From Micromonospora sp. KC213 (lineage in GTDB: Bacteria > Actinomycetota > Actinomycetes > Mycobacteriales > Micromonosporaceae), in NCBI RefSeq assembly GCF_004348325.1, contig NZ_SMKF01000033.1, positions 1-40,197 on the forward strand: a stretch of 40,197 nucleotides of DNA, read 5' to 3'. Positions 1-8,686 of this stretch are shown here, piece after piece. The position numbers were made by a program, and so were the translations under genes. The notes below the pieces were generated by a model. That model worked only from the letters and a program-made list of their open reading frames with translations. It had not been told where the DNA came from and searched no databases. The first letter of the stretch is position 1, and every line of letters begins with the position of its first letter.

Positions 1-1193
1 GGGGAGGCGGGCTCGACGGTGGGAGGCTGCCGCCGGTGGCGCAGCTCCAGCGGGAGCACCGCCAGCGCGACCAGCAGCCCGACCCCGCCGGTCACCGCGA
101 AACCCCAGAACGGAGCGGAAGCGTCGATCACCGCGCCCGCCAGCGGGGCGCCCAGCGCGATGCCGACGGTGACGGCGGAACCGTGCAGGCCCATCGCCTC
201 ACCACGGACGCTGGCGGGGGCGAGCCGACTCACCGCGTCGGCGGTCGCCGCGAGGGTGGGGGCGCAGAGCGCGCCGGCCGGAATCAGCGCCAGGCAGAGC
301 AGCCACCAGTGGCCGCCGCCCAGCCCGACCGGAATGGTGCAGAGGCTGAGCGCGGTGGCCAGCGCCAGCGGGGAGAAGGAGCGCTTGACCGCGCCGTACG
401 CGAAGCCGCCGACCAGCGACGCGACCGCCCACATGGCGAGCACCGCCCCGGTCCAGCCGACCTCCCCGCTGGCCCGCAGCACGGCCACCACGGCGACGTC
501 GGTGCCGCCGAGTACCAGGGTGGCCGCCGCACTGACCGCGAACACGGCGAGCAGGCGGGGCGTCAGCCAGAGCCGGCGCGGCACCCGGGGTTGCGGCCCG
601 ACCGGCTCGTCGGCGCTGCGGGTGGGTGGATTCATGAACCACAGCGCGGCACCTGCGCCGACCACGCCCGCCCCGACCGCCCAGAGCGTGACCCGGGCCG
701 AGACGGCGGTGGCCAGCGCCACGGCCAGCGCCGGCCCGACCATGAACGACAACTCGACGGACATCGAGTCCAGCGCGTACGCCGGGCGACGTTGCGCGGC
801 CGGCACCAGCGCGGCGACCGACTGGCGGATCACCGAGAAGACCGGCAGGGCGAGCAGACCGGCCAGGAACGCGGCCGGCAACAGTACCGGGTACGGCAGG
901 GCCGGGGCACTCGCCCAGAACGCCGCCTCGGCGACGGTCGTGAGGGCGAGCACGGGACGCAGGCCGTGCCGGTCGACCAGGCGGCCGAGCAGCGGTGAGC
1001 CGATCGCCCCGCCCACGGTCAGCGCGGCGCCGACCAGGCCGGCCGCGCCGTAGCCCCGGCCGAGGTCGAGCACGACGAAGAAGGTCAGCGTCACCCCGGT
1101 CGCGGTGAGCGGGATGCGGGCGAGCACGGACAGCAGCAGCAACGGCCGCAGCCCAGGCAGAGCGAGCACCTGCCGGTAAGGTGTCATGTTCAT
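1..1193 (-). CDS. MFS transporter, partial (C-terminus outside window)
   Basis: Reading from ATG at 1193, the frame stays open to the window edge, so the C-terminal end is missing. The translation is almost entirely hydrophobic helices. It has the loop signatures of a major facilitator superfamily exporter: GRLVDRHGLRPVL after the second helix (motif A-like) and a repeat-like second half with FAYGAVKRS. About 12 membrane segments fit the length, typical of actinobacterial drug or metabolite efflux permeases. It starts MNMTPYRQ; a second ATG lies two codons in (1187). It sits 64 bp downstream of pncA on the same strand and could be read through from the pnc genes. No substrate can be inferred. 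Confidence 0.85.
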   Translation of the reverse strand, partial: MNMTPYRQVLALPGLRPLLLLSVLARIPLTATGVTLTFFVVLDLGRGYGAAGLVGAALTVGGAIGSPLLGRLVDRHGLRPVLALTTVAEAAFWASAPALPYPVLLPAAFLAGLLALPVFSVIRQSVAALVPAAQRRPAYALDSMSVELSFMVGPALAVALATAVSARVTLWAVGAGVVGAGAALWFMNPPTRSADEPVGPQPRVPRRLWLTPRLLAVFAVSAAATLVLGGTDVAVVAVLRASGEVGWTGAVLAMWAVASLVGGFAYGAVKRSFSPLALATALSLCTIPVGLGGGHWWLLCLALIPAGALCAPTLAATADAVSRLAPASVRGEAMGLHGSAVTVGIALGAPLAGAVIDASAPFWGFAVTGGVGLLVALAVLPLELRHRRQPPTVEPAS

Positions 1194-1257
1194 GATGGTC
1201 CGTACCTCCGGCGGCCATCCTGCGCCGGGGGTACGACATCGGCAAGCGAATACCCGC

Positions 1258-1839
1258 TCAAGCGGTGCGCATTACCGCCTCGCCCGGGAGCCGCACCCCG
1301 GCGTCCGTCATCTCCCGCAGTGCACGGTCGAGGGTCTGCGGCGCGACGGCGGCGGTCAGGTCGAGCAGCACGGTGGCCTCGAAGCCCTCCCGTACCGCGT
1401 CCAGCGCGGTGGCCCGTACGCAGTGGTCGGTCGCGATGCCCACCAGGTCGACCCGGTCCACGTCGTGGCGGCGCAGCCAGTCCGCCAGGCACTCGCCGTC
1501 GTCGGCGTGCCCCTCGAAACCGGAGTACGCGGCGGCGTGCTCCCCCTTGTGGAAAATCGCCTCGATCCGGCCGGTTTCCAACTCCGGGTGGAACTCCGAA
1601 CCGGTGGTGCCCACCACGCAGTGGCGGGGCCAGGAGTCGACGTAGTCCGGTGGGTCACCGAAGTGCGACCCCGGGTCGATGTGGTAGTCCTTGGTCGCCA
1701 CCACGTGGTCCCAGCGGCCCGGGTCCGCGGCGAGCAGCCGGGAGATCCCGGCGGCCACGCCGGCGCCCCCACCGACCGCGAGTGAGCCACCCTCGCAGAA
1801 GTCGTTCTGCACATCCACGATGATCAGGGCGTTGGCCAT
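1258..1839 (-). CDS. pncA: nicotinamidase
   Basis: This 193-residue isochorismatase-fold amidohydrolase deaminates nicotinamide to nicotinate in NAD salvage and would also activate pyrazinamide. The catalytic triad of the family is visible as D9 (IIVDVQNDF), K98 (FHKGEH) and C140 (ATDHCV). The metal ligands D51, H53, H59 and H73 lie in ATKDYHIDPGSHF and the following PRH. Length equals typical PncA. A Shine-Dalgarno GGGAGG lies six bases before ATG 1839. It starts 12 bp after the pncB stop, so the two consecutive steps, nicotinamide to nicotinate to NaMN, are co-transcribed. Confidence 0.97.
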   Translation of the reverse strand: MANALIIVDVQNDFCEGGSLAVGGGAGVAAGISRLLAADPGRWDHVVATKDYHIDPGSHFGDPPDYVDSWPRHCVVGTTGSEFHPELETGRIEAIFHKGEHAAAYSGFEGHADDGECLADWLRRHDVDRVDLVGIATDHCVRATALDAVREGFEATVLLDLTAAVAPQTLDRALREMTDAGVRLPGEAVMRTA

Positions 1840-1851
1840 CGATTGCCTCCC

Positions 1852-3138
1852 TCAACTGGTCGGTACAACGGTGACCGGGATGGCCGGGTCACCGGCGGAG
1901 AGCTTCAACCCCTCCCACGGGATGGAGATCAGGCACTGCCGCAGGTGCTCCCGGGACTCGTCCAGGGAGGGCGGCGCGACCGGCTCCCCGTCGACGACGA
2001 AGGAGCGTTGCAGCAGCCGGTCGTTGGGCTGCCGGTCGGGAACCCCCTGCGGGACGATGACCTCCTCGGTGGCGGTGCCGGTCGGCTTGTGCCGGCGTAC
2101 CGCGACCTTCCGGCCGCCGATGGTGGCCTTGTGCTCGGAGCGCTTGACCACCGGGCGTCCGTCCACCTCGACGAGCTTGTAGACCAGGCCGGCGGTGGGG
2201 GCACCGGAGCCGGTGACCACGGCGGTGCCGGCACCGTACATGTCGACCGGCTCGGCGGCGAGCGCCGCGATGGCGTACTCGTCCAGGTCGCCCGAAACAA
2301 TGATCTTGGTTTCGGTGGCGCCGAGGGAGTCGAGCAGTTCCCGAGACTGCTGGGCGATCACCGCCAGGTCGCCGGAGTCGATGCGGACCGCCCGCAGCTC
2401 CGGCCCGGCCACCTCGATCGCGTTCCGGATGCCCTGGCTGATGTCGTACGTGTCCACCAGCAGCGTGGTCTCCTTGCCGAGGGTGGCCACCTGCGAGGCG
2501 AACGCCGCCCGCTCGTCGTCGTGCAGCAGGGTGAACGCGTGCGCTGCGGTGCCGGCGGTGGGGATGCCGTAGCGCCGGCCCGCCGCCAGGTTCGAGGTGA
2601 ACCGGAACCCGGCCAGATAGGCCGCCCGGGCCGCGGCCACCGCGGCCTCCTCGTGCGCCCGCCGGGACCCCATCTCGATCAGGGTGCGCCCGCGCGCCGC
2701 GGTGACCATCCGGGCCGCCGCGGCGGCCACCGCGCAGTCGTGGTTGAGCACCGAGAGCACCAGCGTCTCCAGCACCACGCACTCGGCGAAGCCGCCGGAG
2801 ACGGTGAGGATCGGCGAGCCGGGGAAGAACAGCTCACCCTCGGCGTACCCGTCGACGTCGCCGGTGAACCGGTAGCCGGCCAGCCACTCGGCGGCGGCGT
2901 CGTCGACCACCCCGGTGCGGCGCAGGAACTCCACCTCGTCGGCCCCGAAGCGGAAGTCGTGGATCAACTCCACCAGCCGGGCCGTCCCGGCGACCACCCC
3001 GTAGCGGCGCCCCGCCGGCAGCCGTCGGCTGAACACCTCGAAGGCGCAGCGCCGGGCGGCGGTGCCGTCCTGTAGGGCGGCGCTGACCATGGTCAGCTCA
3101 TAGTGGTCGGTCAACAGCGCGGGACGAAAGGTGCTCAC
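1852..3138 (-). CDS. pncB: nicotinate phosphoribosyltransferase
   Basis: This 428-residue enzyme condenses nicotinate with PRPP, with ATP hydrolysis, to nicotinate mononucleotide in the Preiss-Handler pathway. The N-terminus LLTDHYELTM and the core GSRRAHEEAA and SNLAAGRRYGIPTAGTAAH are diagnostic. H200 in the latter is the expected phosphorylated catalytic histidine. The start is GTG 3138, with a TAGGCT hexamer six bases upstream and no Shine-Dalgarno, so the message is probably leaderless. The promoter sits directly behind the stop of the upstream regulator. Followed 12 bp later by pncA. In M. tuberculosis pncB1 also neighbours clpS; here a regulator and a dynamin-like gene have come between them. 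Confidence 0.96.
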   Translation of the reverse strand: MSTFRPALLTDHYELTMVSAALQDGTAARRCAFEVFSRRLPAGRRYGVVAGTARLVELIHDFRFGADEVEFLRRTGVVDDAAAEWLAGYRFTGDVDGYAEGELFFPGSPILTVSGGFAECVVLETLVLSVLNHDCAVAAAAARMVTAARGRTLIEMGSRRAHEEAAVAAARAAYLAGFRFTSNLAAGRRYGIPTAGTAAHAFTLLHDDERAAFASQVATLGKETTLLVDTYDISQGIRNAIEVAGPELRAVRIDSGDLAVIAQQSRELLDSLGATETKIIVSGDLDEYAIAALAAEPVDMYGAGTAVVTGSGAPTAGLVYKLVEVDGRPVVKRSEHKATIGGRKVAVRRHKPTGTATEEVIVPQGVPDRQPNDRLLQRSFVVDGEPVAPPSLDESREHLRQCLISIPWEGLKLSAGDPAIPVTVVPTS

Positions 3139-3144
3139 GATCCC

Positions 3145-3150
3145 AGCCTA
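3145..3150 (-). promoter_or_regulatory. -10 hexamer of leaderless pncB promoter
   Basis: TAGGCT on the minus strand is followed by six bases (GGGATC) and the GTG start of pncB. This matches the TAnnnT spacing of leaderless actinobacterial promoters. No convincing -35 is visible. Confidence 0.6.
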
Positions 3151-3154
3151 GAGT

Positions 3155-5833
3155 TCACCCCGGCTGCCCGCCGCCGTGGCCCGTGATCGAGCGCAACGCG
3201 CCCGGCAACTCGGCCCGCCCGGTGACGCCCAGCTTGCTGTAGACCCGCTGGAGGTGGTTCTCCACCGTGCGGGTGGACAGGAAGAGGCGTTCGGCGATCA
3301 CCCGGCTGGTCACACCCGCGGCGGCCAGGGCGGCGATCTGCCGTTCCCGGTCGGTCAGGGTCGGCCGCAGCGCCTCCAGCGCCGGGGTGCGGATCTGGTC
3401 GCAGCCGCCGGCCAGGGCGCCGAAGCGTTGGTGCGCGGCGGTGGCCGCGCTGCCCCGCTCCCGGCGCAGCGCCCGCAGCGCGACCGCGGCGGCCTCGCTG
3501 GCCCACACGGTCAAGCCCCGCTCGGCGAACGCGTCGGCCACCGCCAGCAGGTCGACACCGTCGTCGTCAACCGAGGCGCGGGCGTACCGGGCGATCAGCG
3601 GCGGCAGTGCCCCGTCGACCCGTTCGGAGAGGTCGGTCAGACGTTGCGCCACCGTGCGGCGGCTGCCGTCGGTGCAGGTGGGTCCGACCGGAGCGTCCGC
3701 CGCGCCGAGCCGGACCAGATCGTGCAGGACCAGCACCTCGTGTCCGGCGAACCCGTCGGCGCGGAGCCGGTCGGCCAGGTCGCCGAGGTGCTTGACCGCG
3801 CCGGGCAGGTCGCCGCCGGCGGCCAGCACCGCGCCGCGGGCCTGCTCCAGCCAGGGGTAGAGCACCGCCATGCCCGGGGTGTGCACCTGGTCCGCCTCGG
3901 CCATCGCCTCCGCCGCCGCCTCGGCCTCACCCCGCCACGCGGCGGCCTGGGCCCGCTCGGCATGGGCCAGGCCGGCGTAGACCCGGCTGGTGGCCAGCAC
4001 CGCGCACGCCCCGAGGCTGATCTTCAGGGCCTCGCCGCTGCGCCCGCGCAGCCGTGCCGCGTACGCCTGAAGGATCGCCAGGTAGCCGGTGCCGAGCCGG
4101 AAATCGCCCGCCCCCGCCAGGTCGGCGAACTCGTCGGCGGCGATCGCGTCGATGCCGGCCAGGTCACCGGCGAGCGCCAACCGGGTGCCGCGGGCCAGGT
4201 CCATCGCCAGTTGCAGGTACGGCATGTCGGCCCGCCAGGCCGGCGCCTCGGCCTGCACCCGGGCGATCGCCGAGGCGCTGTGCCGGAACCGCCCGCGGGC
4301 GGCGTCCAGGTGCGCGATGGTGCAGCGGGCCAGTTCCCGGGCCGCCACGCCGGCCGCCGGCCGGTCCAGCACCGACCGGCTCAACCGCAGCGCCTCGGTC
4401 ACGTCCAGCCGGTGCAACCGCATGATCGCCTCGAAGGCGCGTACCCGGGCCTGGTCGCCGGGGTCGCTCAGCTCGGCGCCGGCGCGGGCGACGTCGTCCA
4501 CCGTGGACTCCCGGCTCAGCCCCCAGTAGCTGACCATGCCCCGTACGGTCAGCCAGCGGCTGCGCCGCTGGTCGTCGGCGACCTCGCCGGCCACCGCGTC
4601 CAGCACGCGCAGCGCCTCGTCGGACCGGTCGGCGAACATCAGGATGGTGGCGAGCAGCTCCGCGGCGTCGAATCCGCCGTCCAGGTCGAGCGCCGCGCGG
4701 GCCAGCCGGGTCGCCAGGGGTACGTCGTAGCGGGCGAACGCCTGGGCCGCGGCGGCCCGCAGCAGCGCGCCGTCCTGGGCGGTGCCCGAGTCCAGCCGCC
4801 ACACCGCGACCCGGAGCAGGTCGCCCCGGCGCCGGGCGCCGACCGCCTCCACCAGCTCGGCCAGGCGGGCCCGCAAACGCCTGGTCCGGCTGACCGGGCA
4901 GTTGCGACGCAGCACCTCGCCGTAGAGCGGGTGGGCCAGCCGGACGTCGAGCCGACGGTCGTCCTCGACCATCGTGATCAGGCCGCGTTCCTCGGCGACC
5001 TCCACGTCGGTCGGGTCGGCGGCCTGGTTGAGCAGGTGCAGACCGAGGGGCTCGCCGACGGCGACCAGCTCCACCACGGCCCGTACCCCGGGATCCAGCC
5101 GGCCGATCCGGGTGTCGATCAGGTCGGTGAGGCTGGGGGCCAGTTCCAGCCGCCCGGTCCACCGCCACACGCCGTAGCGGCGGTCCAGTTCACCGCCGCC
5201 GTTCGCGGCGTGCACCAGTTCGCGCAGGAGCAGCGGATTGCCGGCGGAGAGCTTGGCGAGCCGGTCGGCCGAGCAGGCGTCGACCGGGCCGTCCAGGATG
5301 GCGGCGAGCAGGTCGCTGGTCTCGGTGGGGCCCAGCGGGGCCAGCTCGACGTGGGTGACCAGGTCGTCGGTCCACAGTGCGCGGATCGGCAACGGGATCT
5401 GCTCGCCGTTGCGCAGCGTCCCCAGCACGACGGTGTTCTCCTGCCGGGCGAGCAGGTGGACCAGCGCGGCCGACGGCGGGTCGAGCAGGTGGGCGTCGTC
5501 GATGGCCAGCACGATCCGCCGGCCGGCGGCCTGTTCCTGCAGCACCTCCACCGCCCAGCGCAGCACGCCGGCCGGGGAGAGCCCCTGCGGCTGCTCGGCG
5601 GGGAGGACCTGGGCCAGCCCACCGAAGGGTAGAGCGGCGGTGGCGGTGCTGGCCGCGACGGACCAGATCGCGTACCGGTCGGCGGGCAGGGCCGCGACCC
5701 CCTCCCGCAGCAGCCGACTCTTGCCGATGCCGGCTGTGCCGCTGAAGAAGAGGCCCCGCCCCTCGACCCCTTCCACCGCCGATCGCAGACAGTCAAGTTC
5801 ATCCGTTCGGCCGACGAAACACCACCGACTCAT
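3155..5833 (-). CDS. LuxR-family ATP-binding (LAL-type) transcriptional regulator
   Basis: This 892-residue regulator has the architecture of large ATP-binding LuxR (MalT/LAL) proteins. An N-terminal AAA ATPase carries Walker A GTAGIGKS (about 32-39) and Walker B RRIVLAIDDAH (about 105-115). A long alpha-helical middle of TPR-like character follows. A C-terminal LuxR helix-turn-helix spans about 823-885 (LTDRERQIAALAAAGVTSRV, STRTVENHLQRVYSKLGV). ATG 5833 is preferred over upstream in-frame ATGs because the ATPase domain begins immediately (MSRWCFVGRTDEL) and a TATGCT hexamer lies six bases upstream. It is divergent from the dynamin-like gene and directly upstream of pncB. Its target genes and ligand are unknown; pncB/pncA or the divergent gene are candidates by position only. 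Confidence 0.92.
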   Translation of the reverse strand: MSRWCFVGRTDELDCLRSAVEGVEGRGLFFSGTAGIGKSRLLREGVAALPADRYAIWSVAASTATAALPFGGLAQVLPAEQPQGLSPAGVLRWAVEVLQEQAAGRRIVLAIDDAHLLDPPSAALVHLLARQENTVVLGTLRNGEQIPLPIRALWTDDLVTHVELAPLGPTETSDLLAAILDGPVDACSADRLAKLSAGNPLLLRELVHAANGGGELDRRYGVWRWTGRLELAPSLTDLIDTRIGRLDPGVRAVVELVAVGEPLGLHLLNQAADPTDVEVAEERGLITMVEDDRRLDVRLAHPLYGEVLRRNCPVSRTRRLRARLAELVEAVGARRRGDLLRVAVWRLDSGTAQDGALLRAAAAQAFARYDVPLATRLARAALDLDGGFDAAELLATILMFADRSDEALRVLDAVAGEVADDQRRSRWLTVRGMVSYWGLSRESTVDDVARAGAELSDPGDQARVRAFEAIMRLHRLDVTEALRLSRSVLDRPAAGVAARELARCTIAHLDAARGRFRHSASAIARVQAEAPAWRADMPYLQLAMDLARGTRLALAGDLAGIDAIAADEFADLAGAGDFRLGTGYLAILQAYAARLRGRSGEALKISLGACAVLATSRVYAGLAHAERAQAAAWRGEAEAAAEAMAEADQVHTPGMAVLYPWLEQARGAVLAAGGDLPGAVKHLGDLADRLRADGFAGHEVLVLHDLVRLGAADAPVGPTCTDGSRRTVAQRLTDLSERVDGALPPLIARYARASVDDDGVDLLAVADAFAERGLTVWASEAAAVALRALRRERGSAATAAHQRFGALAGGCDQIRTPALEALRPTLTDRERQIAALAAAGVTSRVIAERLFLSTRTVENHLQRVYSKLGVTGRAELPGALRSITGHGGGQPG

Positions 5834-5839
5834 CGGAGC

Positions 5840-5861
5840 AGCATATCGACGGAAATCCGTC
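5840..5861 (-). promoter_or_regulatory. Leaderless promoter and palindromic operator of the LAL regulator
   Basis: On the minus strand TATGCT (5840-5845) precedes ATG 5833 by six bases. Immediately upstream, 5848-5861 is a perfect 6-2-6 palindrome, GACGGA-AA-TCCGTC, placed in the -10/-35 spacer. That position suits an operator, perhaps autoregulatory (inference). Confidence 0.5.
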
Positions 5862-5891
5862 CGCGTAGGCACCGTCACGCTGTGAAGTTGA

Positions 5892-5907
5892 GTAATCCGG
5901 CGATTAC
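5892..5907. promoter_or_regulatory. Inverted repeat in divergent intergenic region
   Basis: GTAATC-CGGC-GATTAC is a perfect 6-4-6 inverted repeat midway between the divergent LAL and dynamin-like genes. A TATCGT hexamer at 5915-5920 could be the -10 for the plus-strand gene. It may bind a regulator of either gene. Confidence 0.35.
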
Positions 5908-6029
5908 CGCTGAGTATCGTGGTGTCCCGTACGAGTCGGTGGAAGCCTTTACCCTTCCGGCATCCGGGTGCTACCGCACCCGACGGTTCCGGCGGGCGCC
6001 GCACCGTCCGCCCTCACCGGGAGCTGCCG

Positions 6030-7610
6030 ATGAGATCCGGTCCACTTCCCGGGATCGACGTGCCCGACGAACCGGGCCGGGCCACCACGCTGGCCGGGGG
6101 CGGGCCGCTGCCGACCCGCCTCGGGGTCACCGAGCCCGGTGCCGACGACCCGCTCACCGTGGTCGCCGCCGGCCCGGCCGGCGCCGCCCGGCGTGAGGTG
6201 CTCGCCGCCCTGCTGGGCGTCCCCGCCGGCATGCTCACCGTGCCGGCCGGCAGCACGCTGCTCATCCGGTACGCCCGGGTCGCCACCCGGGCCGCGTACG
6301 TGCCGGGCTACCGGCAGCCGCACATCTACGGCGCGGACCAGGCCGCGGCCGGCCCCGCCCTGGCCCGGCCTCCGCGCCGGGTCGAATTGAGCCTGCCGGA
6401 GTCGCTGCTGCGGTACTTCGCGGTGCTCGACACGCCGGACACCGACACCCTCGGCGTCGCCGGTGGGCGGGTGCTCCTGGACGCGGTGGGCCGCGGCGGC
6501 GCGCTGCTCTTCGTGATCGGCGCTGACCAGGCGTTCAGCGCCGCGGAGCTGCACCTGCTCGCCGAGGTGGCCCGGGCGCGGGCGAGGGTCTTCTTCGTGG
6601 TCACCCCGGGCGCGGGCGGCTGGGCCCCGGTCGACCCGGCGGCACCGTCTCCGGCGGGTGAGGCGGGGGCACCACCTCCGGCCGGCGCGCCGGCCCTGCC
6701 GGCTGCGGCGGGCGACGTGGCGGCCCCGGTCGACCCCGCCGGGGTGGCCGTGGAGGCGCACCGGGCGGCGCTGCTGGCCGCCGTGCCGGCCCTGGCCGAC
6801 GCGCGCTGGTTCCCGGTGCACCGGGCGCAGCATCCCGACCTGCACCGGGCTCTGACCGGCTGGGCAGCCGACGAGGCGCTGCGTCGGGGCAGTCTCCAGC
6901 CGCTGGTGCTGCCCGGCGCGCACGGCCGGGTGCCCGTCCGGCCGGATGTCGACACCGGAGGCTGGTCGGAGTGGCTGGAGCGGCAGACCCGCACCTGCGC
7001 CCGCAGCATCCGCCAACACCTCGCGCTCGAACTGGCCAACACCCATCTGCGGGCGGTCCAGGAGATCGTCTTCGGGGTGGGCTGCGCGGGCCTGCCGCAA
7101 CTGCTCGACCGCGAGATGGAGGCGCTCTCGCTGCTGGCCACCGCCGCCTGCGACCACGCGGTACGCGCGATCGTCGACGAGGCCGCCGCGCGGATCTTCG
7201 GCGCTCCGGTGGCCGAGGGGGTCCGTCGGCGGATCATCGCCGCAGTCCACTGGGGCCTGGCCGAGCCGTCGTCGGGACCGGGCCTGGCCCGGGTGCTGCT
7301 GGTGACCAGCACCGCCGGGGTGGGTGACCTGACCGGCGCCGGCGCGATCGACGCCCTCGCCGGTCATCCCGGCCCGCCCCGCGCCGAGGTGCTGCCGCCG
7401 GTCGCGATCGCGCTCTCCGGCGGGTGCTGGCAGCACTGGCGCAGCCCCGGCAACGACGACCAGGGTGCCGCCCGGTCCTGGGCGCAGCGGGTGCTGCGCG
7501 AGGTGGAACTGGAACTGTCCCGCGAGATCTCCCGCCGGTTCGAGGCCGTCCGGCTGTCGCTCGGCACGGTGCTCTCCGATGCGCTCGACCACGGCATCCT
7601 GCTCGCCTGA
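6030..7610 (+). CDS. Degenerate dynamin-family GTPase-like protein
   Basis: This 526-residue protein looks like a bacterial dynamin-family protein whose nucleotide site has eroded. The order of elements is kept: a strand plus P-loop-like turn ([22 protein letters not shown], about 35-55), then [15 protein letters not shown]3-like VLDTPDTDT (about 135) follows, then [19 protein letters not shown] and a strand RVFFVVTP where TKxD would be expected. The Lys-Ser of GxxxxGKS and the TKxD motif are both absent. The C-terminal half is helical ([20 protein letters not shown]). ATG 6030 is chosen for a GGGAG box seven bases upstream; earlier in-frame codons give non-protein-like sequence. I infer a membrane- or partner-associated role without GTP hydrolysis. 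Family assignment is by motif order, not by search. Confidence 0.7.
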   Translation: MRSGPLPGIDVPDEPGRATTLAGGGPLPTRLGVTEPGADDPLTVVAAGPAGAARREVLAALLGVPAGMLTVPAGSTLLIRYARVATRAAYVPGYRQPHIYGADQAAAGPALARPPRRVELSLPESLLRYFAVLDTPDTDTLGVAGGRVLLDAVGRGGALLFVIGADQAFSAAELHLLAEVARARARVFFVVTPGAGGWAPVDPAAPSPAGEAGAPPPAGAPALPAAAGDVAAPVDPAGVAVEAHRAALLAAVPALADARWFPVHRAQHPDLHRALTGWAADEALRRGSLQPLVLPGAHGRVPVRPDVDTGGWSEWLERQTRTCARSIRQHLALELANTHLRAVQEIVFGVGCAGLPQLLDREMEALSLLATAACDHAVRAIVDEAAARIFGAPVAEGVRRRIIAAVHWGLAEPSSGPGLARVLLVTSTAGVGDLTGAGAIDALAGHPGPPRAEVLPPVAIALSGGCWQHWRSPGNDDQGAARSWAQRVLREVELELSREISRRFEAVRLSLGTVLSDALDHGILLA

Positions 7611-7725
7611 GCGGGCGTCGTCCGGGCCGTCCAGGGCTCCCATTGCTGCAGTCGGGGAGGGTGATCCGGGCGGCCCCGGCGTTCCGGTTCCTCGAATCGC
7701 CGGATCCGGTGGCACGATGGGAGGC

Positions 7726-8016
7726 ATGGCGGCTCCACAGGTTGCACCGGTCGAGACGCCGGACACCGACGAGGTGCCGGTCTCGGACCGGCCTTGGGTG
7801 ACGATCGTCTGGGACGACCCGGTGAATCTCATGACGTACGTGACCTGGGTTTTTCAGAAGCTCTTCGGGTACAGCCGAGAGAAGGCGGAGCAGCTCATGC
7901 TGGACGTGCACCACAAGGGCAAGGCGGTGGTGTCGACCGGAGCCCGGGAGCGGATGGAGCACGACGCCTCGCAGCTGCACGCTTACGGACTGTGGGCGAC
8001 GGTGGAACGCTCGTGA
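7726..8016 (+). CDS. clpS: ATP-dependent Clp protease adaptor ClpS
   Basis: This 96-residue adaptor delivers N-degron substrates to ClpC/ClpA-ClpP. The family core is clear: [41 protein letters not shown] and a final ATVER strand. The N-degron pocket residues of E. coli ClpS (D35, D36, H66) correspond to D30, D31 and H62. ATG 7726 is taken as start; ATG 7717, giving an MGG extension, is equally open and neither has a well-spaced Shine-Dalgarno. The TGA stop is the first part of a 59-bp repeat that fills the gap to the next gene. It heads the conserved block ending at rdgB. Confidence 0.93.
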   Translation: MAAPQVAPVETPDTDEVPVSDRPWVTIVWDDPVNLMTYVTWVFQKLFGYSREKAEQLMLDVHHKGKAVVSTGARERMEHDASQLHAYGLWATVERS

Positions 8017-8130
8017 GCGCGAGGAGTGAGCCGGGGTTGCGAGCCCCGCAGTCGCGAACAGGACGGCAGTCGTGAGCGCGAGGAGTGAGCCGGGGTTGCG
8101 AGCCCCGCAGTCGCGAACAGGACGGCAGTC
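8013..8130 (+). repeat. Two tandem copies of a 59-bp REP-like element
   Basis: 8013-8071 and 8072-8130 are identical 59-bp units, and the first six bases (GTGAGC) recur once more at 8131. Inside each unit CCGGGG and GCCCCG can pair around TTGCGA, and GCGA and TCGC flank them, so each unit can fold as a hairpin. The first unit supplies the clpS stop. The end of the second supplies AGGA, eight bases before the GTG of the next gene. A shortened relative occurs between rph and rdgB. Confidence 0.9.
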
Positions 8131-8631
8131 GTGAGCATGTTCCGCCGCCAGGGCGACCGCTACGTCGCCACCTTCGCCGTCGACGAGGTGCGCGTGCTGC
8201 GCAAGGTCGCCTCCGAGGTGGTCGGGCTGCTCACCGACGGGTTCGACCACGGCGACCCGGTCGTCGGGCGGCTCTTTCCCGAGGTGTATCCGGACGACCC
8301 GACGGGCACGGCCGAGTTCCGCCGGTACACCGAGGGTGACCTGAAGACCGCCAAGATCGACCAGGCGGGCGCGATCCTGGCCGCGCTGCCGGACAGCGCC
8401 GGCGGCGAGGTGCGGCTCGACGCCGAGGCGGCCGAGGCGTGGCTGCGGGCGCTCAACGACGCCCGGCTCGCGATGGGCGTCCGGCTGGAGATCAAGGATG
8501 GCACCGACCTGGGCGAGGAGCTCGACGAGGCGGTCGCCGAGGACCCGACCTCGTCCCGGGTGTTCCAACTGTCGGTCTACGCCTACCTGGGTTACCTTCA
8601 GGAATCCCTGCTCAACGCCCTGATCGACTGA
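8131..8631 (+). CDS. DUF2017 family protein
   Basis: This 166-residue soluble, acidic, helical protein (FRRQGDRYVATFAVDEVRVL; AYLGYLQESLLNALID at the C-terminus) corresponds by place and style to the DUF2017 protein between clpS and mec in mycobacteria (Rv1332-like). Its function is unknown. GTG 8131 is preferred to ATG 8137 because AGGA at 8119-8122 is eight bases upstream of the GTG and too far from the ATG. The Shine-Dalgarno and start codon both come from the 59-bp repeat. Its conserved neighbourhood (ClpS, then the cysteine pathway) is the only hint about its job. Confidence 0.85.
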   Translation: MSMFRRQGDRYVATFAVDEVRVLRKVASEVVGLLTDGFDHGDPVVGRLFPEVYPDDPTGTAEFRRYTEGDLKTAKIDQAGAILAALPDSAGGEVRLDAEAAEAWLRALNDARLAMGVRLEIKDGTDLGEELDEAVAEDPTSSRVFQLSVYAYLGYLQESLLNALID

Positions 8632-8673
8632 ACTGTGACGGTCGCCGCCTCGCCCCGTGCGGCCGGTGGGCGC

Positions 8674-8679
8674 TAGGCT
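8674..8679 (+). promoter_or_regulatory. -10 hexamer of leaderless mec promoter
   Basis: TAGGCT is followed by seven bases and GTG 8687, with no Shine-Dalgarno. The Mec-CysO-CysM unit therefore probably starts its own leaderless transcript inside the block. Confidence 0.6.
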
Positions 8680-8686
8680 GGGGCAC

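Noticed and set aside
3176..5632. 818-codon open frame on the plus strand opposite the LAL regulator
   Set aside because: It is an antisense shadow: Arg/Gly/Pro/Gln-rich composition with no domains, while the minus strand encodes a complete Walker/LuxR protein.
8013..8130. CRISPR-like repeat
   Set aside because: Only two directly adjacent identical units with no spacers between them and no cas genes; REP-like element instead.
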